NCBI RefSeq assembly: GCF_021462505.1
Contig: NZ_JAKEDV010000005.1
Coordinates: 141,671 to 204,974 of the forward strand
From: Thermus brockianus
GTDB taxonomy: Bacteria > Deinococcota > Deinococci > Deinococcales > Thermaceae
DNA: 63,304 nt
Direction of reading: 5' to 3'
The position numbers and the translations under genes are program-made. Position 1 is the first letter of the stretch. Every line of letters starts with the position of its first letter. Below the pieces are notes generated by a model. It did not search any database, had not been told where the DNA came from, and worked only from the letters and a program-made list of their open reading frames with translations. Positions 58,729-63,304 of this stretch are shown here, one piece after another.

Positions 58729-59140
58729 CGTAGGCGTCCCTCCGCACGATCTTGGTCTTGATGGGAAGCTTGTGTCCGGCGATGCGCAGGGCCTCGAGGG
58801 CCTGCTCCTCGGTTACCCCCGCCACCTCAAACATCACCCGGCCCGGTTTCACCACCGCCACGTACCCCTCCACGTTGCCCTTACCCTTACCCATCCGCAC
58901 CTCCAGGGGCTTCTTGGTGTAGGGCTTATCGGGGAAGATGCGGATGAAGATCTTCCCCCCGCGGCGGAAGTGGCGCACCATGGCCACACGGGCCGCCTCA
59001 ATCTGCTGGGAGGTGATCCAGGCGGGCTCCAGGGCCACCAGGCCGTAGTCCCCGAAAGCCACGTAATCGCCCCCCTTGGTGGCCCCTTTCAGGCGGCCCC
59101 GCTGCTGCTTGCGGTACTTCATGCGCCTGGGCATCAACAT
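58715..59140 (-). CDS. rplP: 50S ribosomal protein L16
   Basis: A 141-residue protein shaping the A-site. [19 protein letters not shown] at the start and the [22 protein letters not shown] core are diagnostic. It begins three bases after the rpsC stop. Confidence 0.98.
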   Translation of the reverse strand: MLMPRRMKYRKQQRGRLKGATKGGDYVAFGDYGLVALEPAWITSQQIEAARVAMVRHFRRGGKIFIRIFPDKPYTKKPLEVRMGKGKGNVEGYVAVVKPGRVMFEVAGVTEEQALEALRIAGHKLPIKTKIVRRDAYDEAQ

Positions 59141-59143
59141 GGC

Positions 59144-59863
59144 CTACTCCTCCTTCTTCACCCGCACGGCGGGGCGGCGGCGGCGAGGCTTCTCCTCACC
59201 CTTGGGGCCCTCGGCCCGGGCCTTGGCCTTCTGGCCGCCGATCACCTCGCCCAAGAAGACATACGCCTTGACCCCCAGCACCCCGTAGGTGGTGCGGGCC
59301 AAAGCGAAGCCGTAGTCTATATTAGCACGCAAGGTGTTAAGGGGCACCCGGCCCTCGGCGGCCCACTCGGTGCGGGCCTGCTCCGCCCCACCGATGCGCC
59401 CGGAGACGATCACCTTAGCCCCCTTGGCCCCCGCTTCCATGACCCGCTGCACCGCCTGCTTGATGGCCCGGCGCACGGCGAAGCGGCGCTCAATCTGCTC
59501 CGCCACCCGCTGGGCCACCAGGGGAGCGGAGAGGTTGGGGTTTTGGATCTCCTGGACGTTCAGGGCCACGTTCTTCCCCGTCATCTTGGACAGGGTGTCC
59601 CGCAGGACCTTGATCTTCTCCCCGCCCCGGCCGATGACCACACCGGGCTTGGCCACGTGCACGGTCACCGCCACGTTGTCCGCCGCCCGCTCAATGTCAA
59701 TGCGGGCAAGCCCTGCCGGGTAGAGCTCCTTGGTGAGGACCTCGCGGATCTGCTGGTCCTCCCAAAGGAGGTGGCGGTACTGCTTCTTCCCTGCGTACCA
59801 ACGGGACTCCCAGTCCCGGGTGATGCCGAGCCGGAACCCGATGGGGTGGATTTTATTTCCCAT
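59144..59863 (-). CDS. rpsC: 30S ribosomal protein S3
   Basis: A 239-residue mRNA-entry protein with a KH domain ([18 protein letters not shown], about 60-77) and a C-terminal domain ending in a basic tail. [23 protein letters not shown] is the conserved start. Overlaps rplV by 11 bases. Confidence 0.98.
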   Translation of the reverse strand: MGNKIHPIGFRLGITRDWESRWYAGKKQYRHLLWEDQQIREVLTKELYPAGLARIDIERAADNVAVTVHVAKPGVVIGRGGEKIKVLRDTLSKMTGKNVALNVQEIQNPNLSAPLVAQRVAEQIERRFAVRRAIKQAVQRVMEAGAKGAKVIVSGRIGGAEQARTEWAAEGRVPLNTLRANIDYGFALARTTYGVLGVKAYVFLGEVIGGQKAKARAEGPKGEEKPRRRRPAVRVKKEE

Positions 59864-60194
59864 GCTTCTCCCCCAAGATCACCGTGATGTGGCTGGTCTT
59901 CTTCTTCATGATGTCCGCCCGGCCCCGGGCCCGGGGAAGCACCCGCTTCAAGGCGGGCCCCTCGTCCACGAAGGCCGCCTTCACGTAGAGCCGGTCTTCC
60001 AGCATGTTGTGGTTGTGCACCGCATTGGCGGCGGCGGACTCCAGCACCTTGGCCACGTGGTAAGCGCCCCGCTTGTGGGTGTAGCGCAGGATGGCGCGGG
60101 CCTCCTCGAGGCTCTTCCCCCGGATCAGGTCCACCACGAGCCGGACCTTCCTGGGGGCGATGCGCACGTAACGGGCAATGGCTTTCGCTTCCAT
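59853..60194 (-). CDS. rplV: 50S ribosomal protein L22
   Basis: A 113-residue tunnel-constriction protein, [22 protein letters not shown] at the start and the extended hairpin [25 protein letters not shown]. It begins two bases after the rpsS stop. Confidence 0.98.
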   Translation of the reverse strand: MEAKAIARYVRIAPRKVRLVVDLIRGKSLEEARAILRYTHKRGAYHVAKVLESAAANAVHNHNMLEDRLYVKAAFVDEGPALKRVLPRARGRADIMKKKTSHITVILGEKHGK

Positions 60195-60196
60195 GG

Positions 60197-60481
<285 letters not shown>

Positions 60482-60486
60482 TCACC

Positions 60487-61317
60487 TCACTTCTTCCGCC
60501 GGGCCAGGATGAAGCGGCTGGAAGGCTTGCGCCGCTTCCTCGTCTTAAGGCCCTTGGTCTGCCAGCCCCAGGGGGAAGCGGGCGGACGGCCCCTGGGCGC
60601 CCGGCCCTCGCCACCGCCGTGGGGGTGGTCCACCGGGTTCATGGCGGCGCCGCGCACGTGGGGCTTGCGCCCAAGCCAACGGCTACGCCCCGCCTTGCCC
60701 AGGACGATGTTCTTGTGGTCGGCGTTGCCCACGGCCCCGACGGTGGCGTAGCACTCGCCGTGCACCTTGCGGAGCTCCCCGGAAGGAAGGCGCAGGATCA
60801 CGTAGTCCCCTTCCCGGCCCTGGATCTGGGCGCTGGTGCCGGCGGAGCGGGCCAGCTTGGCCCCTTTCTTGGGCTCCAGCTCCACGGCGTGAACCACGGT
60901 ACCCACGGGAATGAAGCGCAAGGGGAGGGCGTTGCCCACCTGGATAGGGGCATCGGGACCGGCCATCACCTGCTGGCCCACCTGTAGGCCCTCGGGGGCG
61001 ATGATGTAGCGCTTTTCCCCGTCAACGTAGTGGAGGAGGGCAATGCGGGCGGAGCGGTTGGGGTCGTACTCAATGGCCGCCACCTTGGCGGGGATGCCCG
61101 CCTTGTCCCAGCGCTTGAAGTCCACAATGCGGTAAAGCCGCTTGTGGCCGCCGCCCCGGAAGCGCACGGTAATGCGCCCCTGGTTGTTGCGCCCCCCGGT
61201 CTTCTTCAGGGGCTTGACCAAGGACTTCTCCGGCTCGGTCTTGGTGATCTCGGAGAAATCCGCCACCGTCATGAAACGGCGGCTTGGCGTGTAGGGTTTG
61301 AACTTCTTGACTGCCAT
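60487..61317 (-). CDS. rplB: 50S ribosomal protein L2
   Basis: A 276-residue 23S-rRNA-binding protein needed for peptidyl transferase. [21 protein letters not shown] and the signature [21 protein letters not shown] with the conserved His are present. A compound hairpin lies in the 49-base spacer from rplW. Confidence 0.98.
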   Translation of the reverse strand: MAVKKFKPYTPSRRFMTVADFSEITKTEPEKSLVKPLKKTGGRNNQGRITVRFRGGGHKRLYRIVDFKRWDKAGIPAKVAAIEYDPNRSARIALLHYVDGEKRYIIAPEGLQVGQQVMAGPDAPIQVGNALPLRFIPVGTVVHAVELEPKKGAKLARSAGTSAQIQGREGDYVILRLPSGELRKVHGECYATVGAVGNADHKNIVLGKAGRSRWLGRKPHVRGAAMNPVDHPHGGGEGRAPRGRPPASPWGWQTKGLKTRKRRKPSSRFILARRKK

Positions 61318-61331
61318 TCGCTATCCTCCTT

Positions 61332-61361
61332 GCCGGATCGGGGCCAGGCACCCCACCCGGC
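61332..61361 (-). promoter_or_regulatory. intercistronic hairpin rplW-rplB
   Basis: Nested arms GCCGG (61332-61336) with CCGGC (61357-61361), and GGGG (61340-61343) with CCCC (61351-61354). It sits between the rplW stop and the rplB ribosome-binding site. No T-run, so a processing or translational role is more likely than termination. Confidence 0.4.
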
Positions 61362-61366
61362 CAGGT

Positions 61367-61657
61367 CTAGATGAGGCCCTCCAAGGCCTCAATCTTCTGC
61401 CCGGAGGCCACCTGGACAATGGCCTTTTTGCGGTCGGGGCGCTTGCCCAGGTAACGGCCCAGGCGCTTCTTCTTGCCCCGAACCCTAAGGGTGTTGACCC
61501 TCACCACCTTCACCTTAAAGGCCTCCTCCACCGCATTCTTGATCTCGGTCTTGGTGGCCTTGGGGTGGACCCAGAAGGTGTACTTGCCCTCGGCGAAACC
61601 GGCGTACGCCTTCTCCGAGAGGACGGGGGCGAGGATCACGTCGTAAGCGGTCTTCAC
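61367..61657 (-). CDS. rplW: 50S ribosomal protein L23
   Basis: A 96-residue protein at the tunnel exit that docks trigger factor and [23 protein letters not shown] and [25 protein letters not shown] are conserved. Overlaps rplD by four bases. Confidence 0.97.
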   Translation of the reverse strand: MKTAYDVILAPVLSEKAYAGFAEGKYTFWVHPKATKTEIKNAVEEAFKVKVVRVNTLRVRGKKKRLGRYLGKRPDRKKAIVQVASGQKIEALEGLI

Positions 61658-62295
61658 GCCTCACCTCCCAAGCGGGCCTGAAAAGCCTCCCAGGCCTTCA
61701 GGTCCATGACGAGCCGCTCGGTGCGCAGGATATCGTAGACGTTCAACCCCTCGGGGGCCAGGGTAACCACCCAGGGCAGGTTGCGGGCGGCGCGGCGCAC
61801 CACCTCGCTTTCCGCCACCAAGAGCACGGTTTCCGAGCCGTCCAGGCCTGCCGCCTTAGCCCAGGCCAAGAACTCCTTGGTCTTGCCGTTGACCCCGGCG
61901 AAGTCCTCCACCAAAAGGAGCTTCCCCTCCCGGGCCCGGTCGGCCACGGCCATGGCTAGCCCCGCCTTCCGGACCTTCTTGGGCAGGGTGTAGCTGTAAT
62001 CCCGAGGCTTGGGCCCAAAGACCGTGCCACCGCCCACGAAGATGGGCGCCCCGATATCCCCGTGGCGGGCGCGGCCCGTGTGCTTCTGGGGGTAGATCTT
62101 GCGGCCGGAGTAAGCCACCTCACCCCGGGTCTTGGTGCTGGCGGTGCCCCGGCGGCGGCTCGCCAGCTGCCAGCGCACCACCTCCCAGAGAAGGTGGGGG
62201 TTGACCTCGGCGGGGAGGTCAGCGGCAAGCTCCCGCTTGCCGGAAGAGGAGAGCACAGGGATCTGGTACACCATGTCCTCCTTACCTGCCTTCAC
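61654..62295 (-). CDS. rplD: 50S ribosomal protein L4
   Basis: A 213-residue tunnel protein, [20 protein letters not shown] and [25 protein letters not shown]. The GTG at 62295 overlaps the rplC stop (GTGA) and aligns best with the Thermus N-terminus. An in-frame ATG at 62274 (206 residues), preceded closely by AAGGAGG, is an alternative. Confidence 0.95.
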   Translation of the reverse strand: MKAGKEDMVYQIPVLSSSGKRELAADLPAEVNPHLLWEVVRWQLASRRRGTASTKTRGEVAYSGRKIYPQKHTGRARHGDIGAPIFVGGGTVFGPKPRDYSYTLPKKVRKAGLAMAVADRAREGKLLLVEDFAGVNGKTKEFLAWAKAAGLDGSETVLLVAESEVVRRAARNLPWVVTLAPEGLNVYDILRTERLVMDLKAWEAFQARLGGEA

Positions 62296-62912
62296 TTGGC
62301 CACCTTCTTGGTCTCGCGCACCACCAGGAGGCCGCCGTTGGGCCCTGGAACTGCGCCCTTGACCAAGAGGAGGTTTTCCTCGGGGATGACGTCCACCACC
62401 TCGAGGTTCATCACCGTGACCCGCTCGGCGCCGTAGTGGCCGGCCATGCGCTTGCCCTTGTACACCCGGCCCGGGGTCTTGCGGTTACCGATGGAGCCCG
62501 GATGGCGGTGGATCTTGTGGGCACCGTGGGAGTCCGGCCCACCGGCAAAGTTCCAGCGCTTCATCACGCCGGCGGTGCCCCGGCCCTTGGAGGTGCCGGT
62601 GACGTCCACCCGCTCCCCCGGCTTAAAGATCTCCACGGTCACCACGTCGCCCTCGGGGTTGAAGTCCCGAATCTCCTTGAGGATCCGCACCGGGGCCACC
62701 CCCGCCTTGGCGAAGTGGCCCTTCATGGGCCGGTTGACCCGCTTGGGCTTCTGGGGCAGAAACCCCAGCTGGACCGCTAGGTACCCGTCCTTCTCCGGGG
62801 TACGCCGCTGTACCACGGGGCAGGGCCCGGCCAGGATCACGGTGACGGGAACAGCCCGGTCGTCCTTGTAGATCCGGGTCATGCCCACCTTCGTGCCCAG
62901 GATGCCCTTCAC
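62292..62912 (-). CDS. rplC: 50S ribosomal protein L3
   Basis: A 206-residue protein near the peptidyl transferase centre, [18 protein letters not shown] and the conserved [21 protein letters not shown] loop. Overlaps rpsJ and rplD by four bases each. Confidence 0.98.
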   Translation of the reverse strand: MKGILGTKVGMTRIYKDDRAVPVTVILAGPCPVVQRRTPEKDGYLAVQLGFLPQKPKRVNRPMKGHFAKAGVAPVRILKEIRDFNPEGDVVTVEIFKPGERVDVTGTSKGRGTAGVMKRWNFAGGPDSHGAHKIHRHPGSIGNRKTPGRVYKGKRMAGHYGAERVTVMNLEVVDVIPEENLLLVKGAVPGPNGGLLVVRETKKVAK

Positions 62913-63226
62913 TTGCCACCTCCCACGGTCTTGATCTCGATCTCCACACCGGTGGGCAGGTCCAGGTTCATGAGGCTCTCAATGGTCTTGCGGTTGGGGT
63001 TCAGGATGTCCACCAGGCGGTTGTGGGTGCGGAGCTCAAAGTGCTCCCGGGAGTCCTTGTGCTTGAAAGGACCCCGGATCACGGTGAAGCGCCGCACCCG
63101 GGTAGGCAACGGTACGGGGCCCGAGACCTGCGCCCCCGAGCGCCGCGCGGCCTCCACGATCTTCTGGGCCGAGGCGTCCAGGGTCTTGTGGTCAAAGCCC
63201 CGAAGCTTGATGCGGATCTTGGGCAT
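62909..63226 (-). CDS. rpsJ: 30S ribosomal protein S10
   Basis: A 105-residue protein shared with NusB-dependent antitermination. [20 protein letters not shown] and [18 protein letters not shown] are diagnostic. The GEIEIK-like end includes an ATC-GAG codon pair, the one coding TCGA I found outside CTCGAG. It lies eight bases after tuf. Confidence 0.98.
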   Translation of the reverse strand: MPKIRIKLRGFDHKTLDASAQKIVEAARRSGAQVSGPVPLPTRVRRFTVIRGPFKHKDSREHFELRTHNRLVDILNPNRKTIESLMNLDLPTGVEIEIKTVGGGK

Positions 63227-63234
63227 GCCTCACC

Positions 63235-63304
63235 TCACTCCAGGATTTTGGTGACCACGCCGGCACCCACGGTCCGCCCACCCTCACGGATGGCAAACCG
63301 CAAA
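63235..63304 (-). CDS. tuf: elongation factor Tu, 3' end (partial)
   Basis: The last 22 residues, ending REGGRTVGAGVVTKILE, are the invariant C-terminus of EF-Tu. The rest lies beyond the right edge. Its position just upstream of rpsJ matches the join of the str and S10 operons in Thermus. Confidence 0.95.
   Translation of the reverse strand, partial: LRFAIREGGRTVGAGVVTKILE

Overview
The window is GC-rich (roughly 70 percent G+C by eye), almost wall-to-wall coding, and its proteins read as a close relative of Thermus thermophilus. Three things point to the genus Thermus: the merged tuf-S10-spc-alpha ribosomal cluster with its 110-residue zinc-ribbon L24, the paired GdhA/GdhB glutamate dehydrogenases, and the Ala-for-Cys alkyltransferase-like protein. 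The species cannot be fixed from the sequence alone. Many genes start only 6-8 bases after a -10 hexamer of the TAnnnT type, so leaderless mRNAs look common. No rRNA, CRISPR array or insertion sequence was found.

Layout. 72-7317 is a purine operon, purB-purC-purS-purQ-(HAD phosphatase)-purL-purF, with overlapping starts and stops. 7314-9919 holds a small membrane protein, glyA, a bacillithiol-type LmbE deacetylase and an archease-like protein. 9908-12171 (minus) carries plsX, trxA, an S1-domain RNA-binding protein and folK. 12172-14557 is a lysine-biosynthesis pair (lysJ-lysK) behind an apparent leader-peptide attenuator. 14605-20458 is a less GC-rich accessory stretch: a very large Eco57I/DISARM-type adenine methylase with what looks like a helicase N-terminus joined on, a 529-base non-coding gap, a tRNA-Glu/tRNA-Val operon and a membrane diguanylate cyclase. 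20487-23212 holds recN and a GAF-GGDEF protein.

23196-26461 (minus) is gmk-rpoZ-coaBC-argR-marC. 26544-27971 is an intracellular GH13 glycosidase. 27968-35162 (minus) runs from an MTase-TPR-DUF2325 fusion through mqnD, a CRP/FNR regulator, bshC, a SpoIID-like protein and atl. 35228-37927 (minus) has a GNAT acetyltransferase, a frameshifted 2-hydroxyacid dehydrogenase, a MoaD/ThiS-like beta-grasp protein and a deoxyhypusine-synthase-like gene. 37951-41493 (minus) has a polyprenyl diphosphate synthase (MK-8 chain), gdhA and gdhB. 41510-44706 (minus) is a TPR-SPOR-rex-lipoprotein operon. 44787-48416 has an HNH nuclease, a secreted alpha-amylase, a DMT transporter and a LapA-like protein. 48450 to the right edge is the ribosomal protein supercluster read leftwards, from the 3' end of tuf to rplQ.

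How the genes work together. Housekeeping metabolism dominates: purines, one-carbon units, lysine through the LysW pathway, folate, CoA, menaquinone, bacillithiol, glutamate and starch. The ribosome/RNA polymerase alpha/SecY block completes it. The most interesting non-routine signals are these: (i) near-complete avoidance of TCGA, with synonymous codon switching, except inside CTCGAG; (ii) interleaved divergent folK/lysJ promoters followed by a leader peptide and mutually exclusive hairpins; (iii) the chimeric DISARM-like methylase; (iv) a homopolymer frameshift in a dehydrogenase next to a sulfur-carrier-like protein; (v) intercistronic hairpins in the ribosomal operon.
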